Source of the DNA: Olivibacter sitiensis DSM 17696
GTDB lineage: Bacteria; Bacteroidota; Bacteroidia; Sphingobacteriales; Sphingobacteriaceae
Direction: 5' to 3'
NCBI RefSeq assembly: GCF_000427965.1
Contig: NZ_ATZA01000020.1
Span: 1-64,000, forward strand
Length of the DNA stretch: 64,000 nucleotides
Under the pieces are notes generated by a model, which was not told where the DNA came from, ran no database searches, and saw only the letters and a list, made by a program, of their open reading frames with translations. Shown here in pieces: positions 18,066 to 28,654 of the stretch (position 1 is the first letter of the stretch; the number at the start of each line of letters is the position of its first letter). A program made the position numbers and the translations under genes.

Positions 18066-18893
18066 ATGGCAAGAACAACATATCAGGAATTACTGGATGC
18101 AGGTGTACACTTTGGTCACCTTACCCGCAAGTGGGATCCGAAAATGGCTAAGTACATTTTCATGGAGCGCAACGGTATCCACATCATCGATTTGAACAAG
18201 ACTTTGGCGAAGCTGGAAGAAGCTGCTTCTGCCATCAAGCAAATTGTGAAGTCGGGACGTAAAGTACTTTTTGTTGCTACTAAAAAACAAGCGAAAGATA
18301 TCGTCGCCAATCAGGCAAAATCAGTCAACATGCCTTATGTTACTGAGCGTTGGCTAGGAGGTATGCTTACCAATTTTGGTACGGTACGTAAGTCTATAAA
18401 GAAAATGTCCAACATCGATAAGATGACCAAAGATGGTACTTACGACGTGCTTTCTAAAAAAGAAAGATTGATGATTCAGCGTGAGCGTATTAAGTTGGAG
18501 AGCCTCTTGGGTGGTATCGCCGATTTGAACCGCCTACCAGCTGCTCTGTTCATCATAGACGTGAAGAAAGAACATATTGCTGTAACTGAGGCTTTGAAAT
18601 TGAGTATTCCTACCTTTGCAATGGTAGATACCAATTCGGACCCTACAAATATCGATTTTCCGATTCCTTCCAATGATGACGCTACTAAGTCTATCACTTT
18701 GATTACAGACATCATCGTGAAAGCTATCCAAGAAGGTTTGGATGAGCGCAAGCGGGATAAGGAAGACGAAGCTGAAAAGGAAGCAGCAGTAGCTAAGGCA
18801 CAAATCGACAATGGTGAAGGTGAGAGTGCTCCGGTAGCGGAAGCTCCTAAGGCTCGCAAGTCTGAGGCTGCTGAGGCCAAAGATGGTGAATAG
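18066..18893 (+). CDS. rpsB: 30S ribosomal protein S2 (uS2)
   Basis: 275 residues. S2 signatures: LLDAGVHFGHLTRKWDPKM, YIFMERNGIHIIDL, and the ERWLGGMLTNF block. The C-terminus is an acidic/Ala-rich extension (EDEAEKEAAVAKAQ... EAKDGE), common in Bacteroidota. It is followed by a terminator-like structure and then tsf, the usual partner. Confidence 0.98.
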   Translation: MARTTYQELLDAGVHFGHLTRKWDPKMAKYIFMERNGIHIIDLNKTLAKLEEAASAIKQIVKSGRKVLFVATKKQAKDIVANQAKSVNMPYVTERWLGGMLTNFGTVRKSIKKMSNIDKMTKDGTYDVLSKKERLMIQRERIKLESLLGGIADLNRLPAALFIIDVKKEHIAVTEALKLSIPTFAMVDTNSDPTNIDFPIPSNDDATKSITLITDIIVKAIQEGLDERKRDKEDEAEKEAAVAKAQIDNGEGESAPVAEAPKARKSEAAEAKDGE

Positions 18894-18907
18894 TAAATAG
18901 ATAGATT

Positions 18908-18982
18908 TGTGGGTTGGGAATTGCCTGGTGTACTTGGTCTTTAGCTCGGTTCACAAGGCAATGCGTAACCCACATTTTTTTT
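18908..18982 (+). terminator. Terminator-like hairpin between rpsB and tsf
   Basis: An outer stem TGTGGGTT (18908-18915) pairs with AACCCACA (18967-18974), and an inner stem ATTGCCT (18920-18926) pairs with AGGCAAT (18956-18962). A T8 run at 18975-18982 follows directly. I see no promoter between this and tsf at 19011, so it probably acts as a partial terminator. Confidence 0.8.
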
Positions 18983-19010
18983 AAAACGTATATAAAAATA
19001 TAAAAATAAC

Positions 19011-19850
19011 ATGTCAACTGTACAAATTTCTGCATCAGACGTAAATAAATTGCGCCAACAAACAGGTGCAGGCATGATGGATTGCAAAAAGGCATTGGTA
19101 GAAGCCAATGGCGATTTTGAAGCTGCTATCGACTATTTACGTAAGAAAGGTGCTAAGGTGGCAGCCAGTCGCCAAGACCGTGATTCAAACGAAGGAGTTG
19201 TTATTGCCAAGACTACTGCCGATGGAAAACGTGGCGTAGTGGTAGAAGTGAACTGCGAGACTGACTTTGTGGCCAAGAATGCCGATTTTATTGCTTTTGC
19301 TGAGAGCGTTGCCGATGCAGCAATTGCGGCAAATCCTACAAATATCGATGACTTGAAATCACTGGAAATAAATGGCGCTAAGATTGCCGACCTATTGATC
19401 GATCAAACAGGAAAAATTGGCGAAAAGATAGATGTTTCCAAATTTGAAACGGTTGAAGCAGTGAAGGTAGTGCCCTATATTCATGGTAACTATCGTTTGG
19501 GTGTACTCGTTGGACTCAGTGCCGATGTAGAAGGTGCGGAAGAGGCCGGCAAGGATGTAGCCATGCAGATTGCCGCAATGAATCCCATCGCCATTGATAA
19601 GGATGGTGTAGACGCGCATACTATTGAAAGGGAAATAGAGATAGCCAAGGAGCAAATCCGCGCTGAAGGTAAGCCTGAAAATATGGTCGAAAAAATTGCC
19701 CTGGGCAAACTGAATAAATTCTACAAGGACTCTACGCTCCTGAATCAGGAATTTGTTAAAGATAGTTCTAAAAACGTTGGACAGTTCTTGGATAGCGTAT
19801 CCAAAGGTTTGACCGTTACCGTTTTCAAACGCGTGCAATTGGGCGCATAA
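19011..19850 (+). CDS. tsf: Translation elongation factor Ts
   Basis: 279 residues. The N-terminal UBA-like part VNKLRQQTGAGMMDCKKALVE is diagnostic, followed by the TDFVAKN block that contacts EF-Tu. It exchanges GDP for GTP on EF-Tu. It lies 117 nt after rpsB and depends on read-through of the intervening hairpin unless an unseen promoter exists. Confidence 0.98.
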   Translation: MSTVQISASDVNKLRQQTGAGMMDCKKALVEANGDFEAAIDYLRKKGAKVAASRQDRDSNEGVVIAKTTADGKRGVVVEVNCETDFVAKNADFIAFAESVADAAIAANPTNIDDLKSLEINGAKIADLLIDQTGKIGEKIDVSKFETVEAVKVVPYIHGNYRLGVLVGLSADVEGAEEAGKDVAMQIAAMNPIAIDKDGVDAHTIEREIEIAKEQIRAEGKPENMVEKIALGKLNKFYKDSTLLNQEFVKDSSKNVGQFLDSVSKGLTVTVFKRVQLGA

Positions 19851-19939
19851 GCTACTGGTTGATTAGTTGATCTGTCATTGGTTAATTAATCATTGTCCTC
19901 TAGCGTTTATTATTCGGCCAACTGGCCAACTAACTTTAT

Positions 19940-19973
19940 AGAAAAGCTTAGTCCATAAGGATTAAGCTTTTCT
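19940..19973. terminator. Bidirectional terminator between tsf and the YifB-type gene
   Basis: AGAAAAGCTTAGTCC at 19940-19954 pairs with GGATTAAGCTTTTCT at 19959-19973 (one G-T pair, loop ATAA). A/T ends on both sides suit the convergent genes. Confidence 0.8.
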
Positions 19974-20016
19974 TGTTTCCGACGACGATTATTAAACTGA
20001 CTCACTAATCAGCCAA

Positions 20017-21561
20017 TCAACCAGCCCATTTTTCCCTATCAAGACTGCGAAACTGAATAGCTTCTGCAAGGTGTTCATTCTGTATGTCTGCGCTACCCTC
20101 TAGATCGGCAATAGTTCTGGCGACCTTCAATATTCTATCATATGCTCTCGCGGATAGGCCGAGGTTTTCCATGGCACTTTTCAAGAGCTTTTGACCAGTT
20201 TCTGGTAGATTGCACGTTTCCCTTAGCATCTTGGTGCTCATTTGTGCGTTATGATGGACGCTGCTCTTCCCTTTAAAGCGTTGTGCTTGGAGTTCTCTTG
20301 CCTTCACTACCCGTTTGCGTATCTCTGCACTAGGCTCTGCCATTCTGTTTGTACTCAACTTATCGAAGTCTACGGGCGTCACTTCAACGTGGAGGTCGAT
20401 TCTATCCAATAGTGGGCCTGAAACCTTGTTCAGATATCGTTGAACAGTATTGGAAGAACAAATACATTCTTTTTCCGGGTGGTTGTAAAATCCGCATGGG
20501 CAAGGGTTCATGGAAGCAACCAGCATAAAGCTGGCGGGATAGATCACGTTGAATCTTGCCCTGGAGATATTGATGGTCCTTTCTTCCAAAGGTTGACGGA
20601 GCACTTCAAGTACAGTGCGTTTGAATTCGGGCAGCTCATCTAAAAAGAGTACTCCATTGTGGGCTAAGGAGATTTCCCCTGGTTGGGGATAGGTGCCACC
20701 GCCCACGAGGGCGATATCGGAGATGGTATGGTGTGGGGCACGAAAAGGTCTCGCGGTTAGGAGGGAAATGCTGGACGAAAGCTTTCCTGCCACGGAATGT
20801 ATTTTAGTTGTTTCCAGCGATTCATCGAGGCTTAGCGGCGGTAGTATACTTGGAAGCCTTTTTGCGAGCATGGTTTTCCCTGCTCCTGGTGGTCCTATGA
20901 GAATAACGTTGTGGCCCCCAGCAGCAGCAATCTCCAGTGCCCTCTTGATGTTTTCTTGTCCGCGTACGTCTGAGAAATCGCTTTCATATTCGCTGGTCCC
21001 ATCATATAGTTCTTTGGCAATGTCTACCTTGGTTGCGTTAAGCACGGTCGTTTCATTGAGGAAGTCGATAACCTCGCGGATATTATCTACTCCGTAGATT
21101 TCCAAACCGCTTACAATGGCCGCTTCGCGGGCATTGGCCTTTGGAAGGAAAATGCCCCTAAAGCCGTCTTTCTGTGCCTGTAGCGCAATGGGTAGTGCAC
21201 CCTTGATAGGCAGTAGGCTCCCATCCAATGACAGTTCCCCCAGAAACAGAAAGTCCATAAAGTGCTCTTTGCTTACCTGAGTCGATGCTCCAAGGATGCC
21301 TATGGCTATTGCAAGGTCATAAGAACTGCCTTCTTTTTTGATGTCCGCGGGAGCCATGTTGACCACGATTTTTTGACGTGGCATGCGATAGTTCGCACAT
21401 TTCAGTGCACTTTCAATACGAAAGGTGCTTTCCTTAACAGCGCTGTCTGGCAGCCCAACAATATAGTATTGTGTGCCGGAGGAGATATTTACTTCGATGG
21501 TTATGGTTGTTGCCTCGATGCCATATACCGCACTTCCAAAAGTCTTTACGAGCATAAGCAT
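20017..21561 (-). CDS. YifB/ComM-type Mg-chelatase-like AAA+ ATPase
   Basis: 514 residues. N-terminal Lon-S16-like domain ([28 protein letters not shown]), AAA+ domain with Walker [10 protein letters not shown] and a [11 protein letters not shown] Walker B, a four-Cys cluster [18 protein letters not shown], and a C-terminal helical domain ([19 protein letters not shown]). Family members act as hexameric helicases; ComM of gamma-proteobacteria promotes branch migration in natural transformation. The start is ATG 21561 or ATG 21555. Divergent from the patatin gene. Confidence 0.93.
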   Translation of the reverse strand: MLMLVKTFGSAVYGIEATTITIEVNISSGTQYYIVGLPDSAVKESTFRIESALKCANYRMPRQKIVVNMAPADIKKEGSSYDLAIAIGILGASTQVSKEHFMDFLFLGELSLDGSLLPIKGALPIALQAQKDGFRGIFLPKANAREAAIVSGLEIYGVDNIREVIDFLNETTVLNATKVDIAKELYDGTSEYESDFSDVRGQENIKRALEIAAAGGHNVILIGPPGAGKTMLAKRLPSILPPLSLDESLETTKIHSVAGKLSSSISLLTARPFRAPHHTISDIALVGGGTYPQPGEISLAHNGVLFLDELPEFKRTVLEVLRQPLEERTINISRARFNVIYPASFMLVASMNPCPCGFYNHPEKECICSSNTVQRYLNKVSGPLLDRIDLHVEVTPVDFDKLSTNRMAEPSAEIRKRVVKARELQAQRFKGKSSVHHNAQMSTKMLRETCNLPETGQKLLKSAMENLGLSARAYDRILKVARTIADLEGSADIQNEHLAEAIQFRSLDREKWAG

Positions 21562-21641
21562 TTATTTTTATCCAAAATATGGATAAATCCCATGCGAGAC
21601 AAGATATGTTGGAAAAAATTTCGATATGGCTATGGGATATT

Positions 21642-21649
21642 TATATTTG
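21642..21649 (+). promoter_or_regulatory. -7 element directly before the patatin gene
   Basis: TATATTTG matches TAnnTTTG and ends 4 nt before the ATG at 21654, so a transcript from it would be leaderless or nearly so. No clear -33 element is present. Confidence 0.4.
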
Positions 21650-21653
21650 AGAT

Positions 21654-22442
21654 ATGAGCATGTTTGAACTGTTTTTCAAGAAGAAGCCGAAAGTTGTAGG
21701 ACTTACACTCTCTGGGGGTGGTTTAAGGGGTATTGGCCATATTGGTGCCATTAAAGCATTGGAGGAGCATGGAATGAAGCCCGATATCATATCGGGTGCT
21801 AGCGCGGGTGCTATCATTGGAGCCTTTTATGCCGCGGGTTACAGTCCAGATGAAATGCTCTCCATTGCGCTGAGGTCTACTTTTTTCTCTCCGAGTAGCC
21901 TGCGGTTTCGTGTGGGGGGAATCTTCAACCCTGATTTTCTTGAAAGACTTATCAAAGAACATATCCTAGACAATAGTTTTGAAGCATTGAAGATCCCTTT
22001 GTATGTGGCAGTGACGGATATCGTAAAGGGGAGAACCGAATACATCAGTCAAGGCGAGCTGAGTAAGATGCTGATAGCTTCTGCGAGCATCCCCTTTGTG
22101 TTTCCCTATGTAAACGATGGGGGAAAAATGTTTATGGACGGTGGTATTATGAACAATTTCCCAATCGAGCCAATAAAAAAGAAATGTACAAGGCTTATTG
22201 GCGTTCATGTTAATGCAATTTCCGATGAAAAGGCGGGACCATGGGGAGCTGCCAAGATTTTGGATCGGATAATCCATTTGGCGTTGAGCAATACGGTGTA
22301 CCCAAAGGCAAAGTATTGCAATGTTTTTATAGATCCTCCAAATATGACTACTTTTAGTCTTTTTGAGAAGAAAGACGTTCAGAAGATATACGATTACGTA
22401 TATGACTACACATCCAATTACCTAGCCAAAACGTTGAAATAG
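21654..22442 (+). CDS. Patatin-like phospholipase
   Basis: 262 residues. Oxyanion hole GGGLRG (21-26), nucleophile elbow GASAG with Ser50, and the catalytic Asp in MDGGIMNNFP; this is the Ser-Asp dyad of bacterial patatins of the RssA/YlbK type. No signal peptide, so a cytoplasmic or membrane-associated lipid acyl hydrolase is likely. The substrate is unknown. Confidence 0.9.
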   Translation: MSMFELFFKKKPKVVGLTLSGGGLRGIGHIGAIKALEEHGMKPDIISGASAGAIIGAFYAAGYSPDEMLSIALRSTFFSPSSLRFRVGGIFNPDFLERLIKEHILDNSFEALKIPLYVAVTDIVKGRTEYISQGELSKMLIASASIPFVFPYVNDGGKMFMDGGIMNNFPIEPIKKKCTRLIGVHVNAISDEKAGPWGAAKILDRIIHLALSNTVYPKAKYCNVFIDPPNMTTFSLFEKKDVQKIYDYVYDYTSNYLAKTLK

Positions 22443-22565
22443 GCAGTTTATCCTATCTTTTTACTTATGTGCCCTTTTTGAGGTATGATTTTTCATACCT
22501 ATAAGGTTGTGCGAATAAATTTAGTTAAGTATGCTTATATTCATTAATTTTAATTGTTTAATTTA

Positions 22566-22597
22566 TTTGTTAGAGTGTACTAACTTTTATAAGTTTG
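22566..22597 (+). promoter_or_regulatory. Promoter of the TonB receptor/thioredoxin-like operon
   Basis: TTTG at 22566-22569, 20 nt, then TAAGTTTG at 22590-22597: a full match to the Bacteroidota sigma-ABfr consensus. Transcription would begin near 22603, about 16 nt before the receptor start. Confidence 0.8.
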
Positions 22598-22618
22598 CAT
22601 ATCAAAACAAATTAATGA

Positions 22619-24880
22619 ATGATGAGATCAAAAATTATACTAACATTTCTAACGCTGCTGTTCGGAACAATGGTCATGGCGCAAACAGGCACCATGCGGG
22701 GTTCTGTACGGGATGTAAAGGGCGAAGCTATTGCCTATGCAACTGTCAGCATCCCTAAATTGAAACTGGGTACATCGGCCGACAGTACCGGCAAATATGA
22801 ATTGGCGGATATTCCCTTGGGTACCTGGCAAGTACAGGTAAGTTATATGGGGTACGACAGCTATTTTACTGCTATTGCTGTCAGCAATGCATTGCCGATA
22901 GAAAGAGACTTTACCCTGAATATTGGAGATGCATCACTGGGCGAGGTTGTTATAACCGGAACGATGAAAGATGTGAGCAGATTGGCCAGTCCCATTCCTG
23001 TAGAGGTCTATACGCCTTCGTATTTCAGGAAAAATCCAACCCCAAGCCTATTTGATGCTGTTGGAATGATAAATGGCGTACAACCGCAGCTTAATTGTAA
23101 CGTATGCAATACGGGAGATATACACATAAACGGTATGGAAGGTCCATACACGATGATATTGATAGATGGGATGCCGATAGTGAGTGCATTGTCTTCGGTA
23201 TACGGTTTGAGTGGTATACCCAATAGCATGGTAGAACGAATTGAGGTGGTAAAAGGACCCGCCTCATCCCTTTATGGATCGGAAGCGATGGGAGGTATTA
23301 TAAATGTTATTACCAAGAATCCACTAAGCGCACCTATGCTGAGTGCAGATGTTTTTGGTACATCCTGGGGAGAGATCAATGCCGATGTGGGCACAAAGTT
23401 CAATATCGGTAATGCCACCGGTCTCTTGGGCGTCAACTACTTCAATTATAAGAACAAAGTGGACAACAATGATGACAATTTTACGGATATGACCTTGCAG
23501 GATAGGATATCTGTCTTCAACAAATGGAATTTCAGAAGAAAGGAAAACAGGGTGGCCAGTATTGCTGCTAGGTATGTCTACGAGGACCGTTGGGGAGGAG
23601 AGATGAACTGGAACAAGTCTTTTCGAGGTAGTGATGAGGTTTATGGAGAAAGCATATATACAAAAAGGGCAGAGCTTATAGGACTGTATCAACTGCCAGT
23701 GAAAGAACGGATTTTTACGCAATTTTCATATAATTGGCATGATCAAAATTCCTATTATGGAGATGTACCCTATATGGCTACACAGCGGGTGGCCTTCGCG
23801 CAGGCTTATTGGGATAAACAAATTGGAGCTAATCACGATTTCTTGCTTGGGGTGGCCATGCGCTATACCACTTATGATGATAATACGCCGGCCACTGCCT
23901 CTGCCGATGGTTCGAAAAACGAGGTGGCCAAGACGCCTTTGCCCGGTATTTTTGTTCAGGACGAATGGACTTTGAACGATAAGAATACGGTATTATTGGG
24001 CTATCGCTATGACCACGACAAGAACCATGGTAATGTGCATTCCCCTCGTTTTGCATACAAGTTTTCTCCCAATAACAACAACACTTTACGGGCAAGCTTC
24101 GGCACGGGATTCCGTGTGGTCAACCTTTTTACCGAAGACCACGCTGCCCTTACTGGGTCTAGGGAAGTGGTCATTGCAGAAGAGCTAAATCCAGAGAGGT
24201 CTTATAATGGAAACTTGAATTATGTGCTTAAGATACCCACAGAAAGCTTTTTTCTGGGCTTTGATATCACTGGTTTTTATTCTTATTTTACCAATAAGAT
24301 TATTGGCGATTATGATGTAGATCCAAACCAGATTGTCTACGACAATTTGAGTGGGCACGCTGTTTCCAGGGGTGTATCGCTGAATACGGATTTGACCTTT
24401 ACCTTTCCTTTGAAGGTATTGGCGGGAATCTCCTATATGAACGTGTATCAGATGAGGGAAGATGATTTAGGCGTTAAAGAAAAGGTAGTGCAATGGCACG
24501 CTCCAAAATGGTCTGGTACGTTTGTGGCATCTTATGCTTTCCCTAAGGGGTTTTCGGCAGATTTTACGGGACAGTGGAACGGACCTATGCGTTTGCCCAT
24601 ACAACCCAATGACTATCGTCCAGAATACTCTCCATGGTTTTGCGTGGCCAATGTACAGGTAACGAAAAAGTTCGACAAAGGAATAGAGATATATGGTGGC
24701 GTAAAAAATCTATTTAACTTCATCCCCAAATACCCGCTTATGAGGCCTTTTGATCCTTTTGACAGAACCGTGGACGACCCAGTAAATAATCCTTATGGCT
24801 GGACTTTTGATACCGAATACAATTATGCATCGTTGCAGGGAATTAGGGGGTTTTTGGGCATAAGGTACAATTTGTTTTAG
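22619..24880 (+). CDS. TonB-dependent receptor with Cys pair in the plug
   Basis: 753 residues. Signal peptide ending VMAQ (about 1-21), carboxypeptidase-regulatory-like domain 23-105, plug about 120-235 (ILIDGMPI, IEVVKGPASSLYGSEAMGGIINVIT), then a 22-strand-type barrel ending in RYNLF. The plug holds C160-N-V-C163, a short Cys pair conserved in a subset of Bacteroidota receptors as far as I recall. The next gene, 41 nt downstream, encodes a secreted thioredoxin-like protein. A metal or metal-complex substrate is plausible but unproven. The start is ATG 22619 or 22622. Confidence 0.92.
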   Translation: MMRSKIILTFLTLLFGTMVMAQTGTMRGSVRDVKGEAIAYATVSIPKLKLGTSADSTGKYELADIPLGTWQVQVSYMGYDSYFTAIAVSNALPIERDFTLNIGDASLGEVVITGTMKDVSRLASPIPVEVYTPSYFRKNPTPSLFDAVGMINGVQPQLNCNVCNTGDIHINGMEGPYTMILIDGMPIVSALSSVYGLSGIPNSMVERIEVVKGPASSLYGSEAMGGIINVITKNPLSAPMLSADVFGTSWGEINADVGTKFNIGNATGLLGVNYFNYKNKVDNNDDNFTDMTLQDRISVFNKWNFRRKENRVASIAARYVYEDRWGGEMNWNKSFRGSDEVYGESIYTKRAELIGLYQLPVKERIFTQFSYNWHDQNSYYGDVPYMATQRVAFAQAYWDKQIGANHDFLLGVAMRYTTYDDNTPATASADGSKNEVAKTPLPGIFVQDEWTLNDKNTVLLGYRYDHDKNHGNVHSPRFAYKFSPNNNNTLRASFGTGFRVVNLFTEDHAALTGSREVVIAEELNPERSYNGNLNYVLKIPTESFFLGFDITGFYSYFTNKIIGDYDVDPNQIVYDNLSGHAVSRGVSLNTDLTFTFPLKVLAGISYMNVYQMREDDLGVKEKVVQWHAPKWSGTFVASYAFPKGFSADFTGQWNGPMRLPIQPNDYRPEYSPWFCVANVQVTKKFDKGIEIYGGVKNLFNFIPKYPLMRPFDPFDRTVDDPVNNPYGWTFDTEYNYASLQGIRGFLGIRYNLF

Positions 24881-24921
24881 TTATGGTTACATGGCAGGCA
24901 AATTGATAAGATAGACACGTT

Positions 24922-25422
24922 ATGACGAAGCTATTGGAAAGGACAATATTATACATGCTGATCTTGTTGCAGCTGTTTGGTCTGGCTTATGCACAAGCCA
25001 AGATCGAGCCTCTTCCAATAGAAATGCTCGCAGACAGTATGAACCAAAAGCCCAAGGCCATACTTGTGCTTGTTGCTACAGATTGGTGTAGTTATTGTCA
25101 ATTGCAGAAGGCGCGCATGGCAAAAAGCAAGGAGTTGCGGGATGTGAGTCAGTATGTTTACTACGTGGAATTGAGTGCTGAAGCTAAGGACACGATCGTC
25201 TTTGATGGTCAGCCATATAGCTACCTCAATAATGGGCCTTCGTCAGGCATTCATGAACTCGCCGTACATCTTGCCGAAGAACATGGCAGGGTGGCATATC
25301 CAACATTGGTATTACTGGACAACAATTATCAAGTGGTATTTCGATTCCAAGGATTGCTAAGCAAGGATGCCACCAAGGCTTTAAATAATTATTTTAGAAT
25401 GTTGAGTGCGAGAAAGATGTGA
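24922..25422 (+). CDS. Secreted thioredoxin-fold protein
   Basis: 166 residues. Signal peptide ending LAYAQA, then a thioredoxin fold with active site W-C56-S-Y-C59 and a cis-Pro region at AYPTLVLLD. It probably acts in the periplasm as a thiol oxidoreductase or Cys chaperone. It appears to be in an operon with the Cys-pair TonB receptor upstream and ends at a strong terminator. Confidence 0.85.
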   Translation: MTKLLERTILYMLILLQLFGLAYAQAKIEPLPIEMLADSMNQKPKAILVLVATDWCSYCQLQKARMAKSKELRDVSQYVYYVELSAEAKDTIVFDGQPYSYLNNGPSSGIHELAVHLAEEHGRVAYPTLVLLDNNYQVVFRFQGLLSKDATKALNNYFRMLSARKM

Positions 25423-25445
25423 TGGCGATTTGGTTGGAAAATAAA

Positions 25446-25476
25446 AAAGAGGCTGTCTTTTTGAGACAGCCTCTTT
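25446..25476. terminator. Bidirectional terminator between the thioredoxin-like gene and infB
   Basis: A perfect 13-bp stem AAAGAGGCTGTCT/AGACAGCCTCTTT with loop TTTTG, flanked by A and T runs. It serves both convergent operons. Confidence 0.92.
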
Positions 25477-25498
25477 CTTTGTTGGGCATATCTGAGTG

Positions 25499-28474
25499 TT
25501 AGAGTTTCCTCTTCACCTCTACTTGCTCATAAGCTTCCACGATGTCTCCGACCTTTATGTCGTTGAAATTCTGTATGTTAAGACCACATTCATAGCCCGT
25601 GGCTACCTCTTTCACATCATCTTTGAAGCGTTTCAAGGAAGCCAGCTGGCCAGTATAGATTACCACGCCATCCCTGATTACGCGAACATCGTGATTGCGA
25701 TTTATCTTTCCATCCAACACCATACATCCGGCAATAGTACCTACTTTGCTGATTTTGAACGTTTCCCTGATTTCCACATTGGCAACGATCTTTTCTTCGA
25801 ATTTAGGCGCCAACATGCCTTCCATGGCCGCTTTGATCTCGTCAATAGCATCATATATGATCGAGTACAAACGAATATCAATTTGTTCGTGCTCTGCCAG
25901 TTTCCTGGCACCCTGTGATGGCCTTACTTGGAAGCCAATGATGATGGCATCGGATGCAGAAGCTAGCAATACATCCGATTCTGAAATTTGACCTACGGAT
26001 TTGTGTATGATGTTTACCTGAATCTCTTCAGTTGAGAGCTTTAACAAGGAATCGGACAACGCTTCGATGGAACCATCCACATCACCTTTTACAATGATAT
26101 TCAGTTCCTTGAAATTACCAATTGCCAAACGGCGTCCAATTTCATCCAAGGTAATATGTTTCTGTGTACGCAGGCCTTGTTCCCGCTGCAATTGGAGTCT
26201 CTTGTTGGCAATTTGTCTTGCCTCCGATTCACTTTCCATTGCGTAGAATTTGTCGCCTGCCGTAGGGGCTCCGCTCATTCCCAGGATCTGCACTGGCGTA
26301 GAAGGTCCTGCTGCCGAAACCTTTTGGCCTCTTTCGTTCGAAAGGGCTTTCACTTTCCCGCTATGGGAACCTGCCAGTATAGGGTCTCCTACGCGTAAGG
26401 TTCCTCCCTCGATGAGTACCGTGGTCACAATGCCTCGGCCTTTATCTAAGGCAGCCTCAATGACGGTACCCACGGCACGTTTCTTAGGATCTGCCGTTAG
26501 TTCCAGCATATCGGCTTCCAAAAGTACTTTCTCAAGAAGAAGGTTGACATTTAACCCTGTTTTACCAGAGATCTCTTGGCATTGGTATTTCCCACCCCAA
26601 TCTTCTACCAAGATATTCATAGTAGAAAGCTGCTCGCGTATCCTGTCGGCATTGGCTCCTGGCTTGTCGATTTTTGTGAATGCAAATACAATAGGAACGC
26701 CTGCCGCCTGCGCGTGATTGATGGCCTCCCTGGTTTGTGGCATGACACTGTCGTCTGCAGCGATGACAATGATAGCGATATCGGTTACTTTTGCACCTCG
26801 GGCACGCATAGCAGTAAATGCCTCGTGACCAGGAGTATCAAGGAAGGTGATCTTGCGTTCGTTTTCCAAAGTAACTTCGTATGCACCTATATGCTGTGTT
26901 ATTCCACCAGCTTCTCCGGCGATGACGTTCGTATGTCGCACATAGTCCAAAAGAGAGGTCTTACCATGATCCACGTGCCCCATTACTGTCACGATAGGTG
27001 CGCGAGGAACCAAGTTTTCTGGATTGTCAGGTTCTTCCAAGGAGTGCGTCTCCTCATCTTCAGGTTTTATGAACTCTACTTCATAACCAAATTCGTCTGC
27101 AACGATGGTCAATGTTTCGGCATCCAAACGCTGATTGATGGAAACGAAAATACCGAGGCTCATGCAAGTGGAAATGATCTGAGTGACAGATACATCCATC
27201 ATGTTGGCAAGGTCATTTGCCGTTACAAATTCCGTAACGCGTAATACTTTTGATTGAAGCTCTTTTTCAAGTGCCGCCTCTTCTGCAGAAGAAGCAACAT
27301 CATCTCTTTTTTGCCTTCTCAATTTTGCACGTTGTGCAAATTTTCCAGACTTTCCTGCACCACTTAATCGGGCAAGGGTTGCCTTGATCTGGTCTTGTAT
27401 TTCTTTTTCTGATGGTTCTTCCTTTGTTGGTTCAGTACCGCGTCTGCCTTTGAAATCTTTTCCTTTGAACCGATCTGGTCTGGTGTTTCCGCCGTGGCGA
27501 GCTTGGCCTTGTCCAGCGTTTTGCTGGCCGCTATTGCTTTGCGGGGTTGTGCTGGTCCTTTTTCGCTTCCTTTTGTTATGATCGGCTCCAGTACCTACCC
27601 CTCCATTTGAAGAGGAAGCCACGGGTTTGTCCTTGTGCCTAACATGTGGCGTAGGCAATTCAATTTTCCCAATAACTTTAGGGCCAGATAGGTGTTCTGT
27701 TTTTGCTCTATAGATATTGGGGCCTTCGCTTTCTTTAGAACTGGGGGTGGCTGCTTGTTCTTCACTACTTGTCGCTTTGTCGCTTTGGGTAGTGGGTGAT
27801 ACGTTTTCAGACACTTTGTCTGCCACATGCATCGGTGCACTTGGCTGATTCTTGCTTGGTATTTCTGCCGTTTGTTTCACTGGCTCCTTCTTTGGAACTA
27901 CTTCTTTTGGGGTTTCATCGGCAATATCATTGGATGGCAATGCTTCTTTGATGTCATCAACTTGATCTGCCTTAGGGCTTTCTGTTGGGATAATAGGGTC
28001 TTGCTTTTTTTCTTTGTTTTTACCCTTTTGTTTCAAGCTATCAAGATCTATTTTTCCCACCACCTTTACGCCAAAAGAAGGCGAGCTTTGCTCTTCGTCC
28101 TTTTTTGAAGGGGTTTCTTTAGATGTATGAGGCTCTGTTGGGGTAGGCACAGGGGCACTGAAAGCAGTATTTTGTTTGATGAGGATTTCCTCTTGGATAT
28201 CTTGCTTTTCTTCTTGCGCTTTTGGCGTAGGAGTTTCTATAGGAGCCTCATCGCGACGAATCTTTCCAATAACGATTTGATTGGCTTCTTCCTTAACGAT
28301 TTTGTCTCCCTGAAATTCCTTGGAAAGAACCTCATACATATCCGAGGTCAATTTGGTATTTGGTTTTGCGCTCACTTCAAAGCCATTGCTAGCTAAAAAA
28401 TCAGCGGCTGTACCAATTCCAATGTTGAGTTCTTTTGCTGCTTTCAGTAAATTTATGCTCTTGCCTTCTGTCAT
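25499..28474 (-). CDS. infB: Translation initiation factor IF-2
   Basis: 991 residues from ATG 28474, which begins [16 protein letters not shown], the IF2_N helix start. Then a long charged, Pro/Lys-rich linker (to about 400), a second IF2_N ([13 protein letters not shown]), the GTPase domain ([20 protein letters not shown]), and domains II-IV. G4 reads TKID rather than NKID. It places initiator tRNA on the 30S subunit. Third gene after rimP and nusA; CAAAAATA at 28513-28520 is a possible own -7 element. Confidence 0.97.
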   Translation of the reverse strand: MTEGKSINLLKAAKELNIGIGTAADFLASNGFEVSAKPNTKLTSDMYEVLSKEFQGDKIVKEEANQIVIGKIRRDEAPIETPTPKAQEEKQDIQEEILIKQNTAFSAPVPTPTEPHTSKETPSKKDEEQSSPSFGVKVVGKIDLDSLKQKGKNKEKKQDPIIPTESPKADQVDDIKEALPSNDIADETPKEVVPKKEPVKQTAEIPSKNQPSAPMHVADKVSENVSPTTQSDKATSSEEQAATPSSKESEGPNIYRAKTEHLSGPKVIGKIELPTPHVRHKDKPVASSSNGGVGTGADHNKRKRKRTSTTPQSNSGQQNAGQGQARHGGNTRPDRFKGKDFKGRRGTEPTKEEPSEKEIQDQIKATLARLSGAGKSGKFAQRAKLRRQKRDDVASSAEEAALEKELQSKVLRVTEFVTANDLANMMDVSVTQIISTCMSLGIFVSINQRLDAETLTIVADEFGYEVEFIKPEDEETHSLEEPDNPENLVPRAPIVTVMGHVDHGKTSLLDYVRHTNVIAGEAGGITQHIGAYEVTLENERKITFLDTPGHEAFTAMRARGAKVTDIAIIVIAADDSVMPQTREAINHAQAAGVPIVFAFTKIDKPGANADRIREQLSTMNILVEDWGGKYQCQEISGKTGLNVNLLLEKVLLEADMLELTADPKKRAVGTVIEAALDKGRGIVTTVLIEGGTLRVGDPILAGSHSGKVKALSNERGQKVSAAGPSTPVQILGMSGAPTAGDKFYAMESESEARQIANKRLQLQREQGLRTQKHITLDEIGRRLAIGNFKELNIIVKGDVDGSIEALSDSLLKLSTEEIQVNIIHKSVGQISESDVLLASASDAIIIGFQVRPSQGARKLAEHEQIDIRLYSIIYDAIDEIKAAMEGMLAPKFEEKIVANVEIRETFKISKVGTIAGCMVLDGKINRNHDVRVIRDGVVIYTGQLASLKRFKDDVKEVATGYECGLNIQNFNDIKVGDIVEAYEQVEVKRKL

Positions 28475-28654
28475 TAATATAGTTACCTCTGTTGTTTTTT
28501 TTATGTATAATGCAAAAATACATTTTTTTGCCTCATTATTAGAATTATTGGAAATAATGATGACAAAATCCCTTTGGAACATTCTACGAACATCTGGGAT
28601 AAAAGTCGTCTAAGCTGCTTCTATTGCCTAAGTAACAGAAGCAAAATGTCCATT

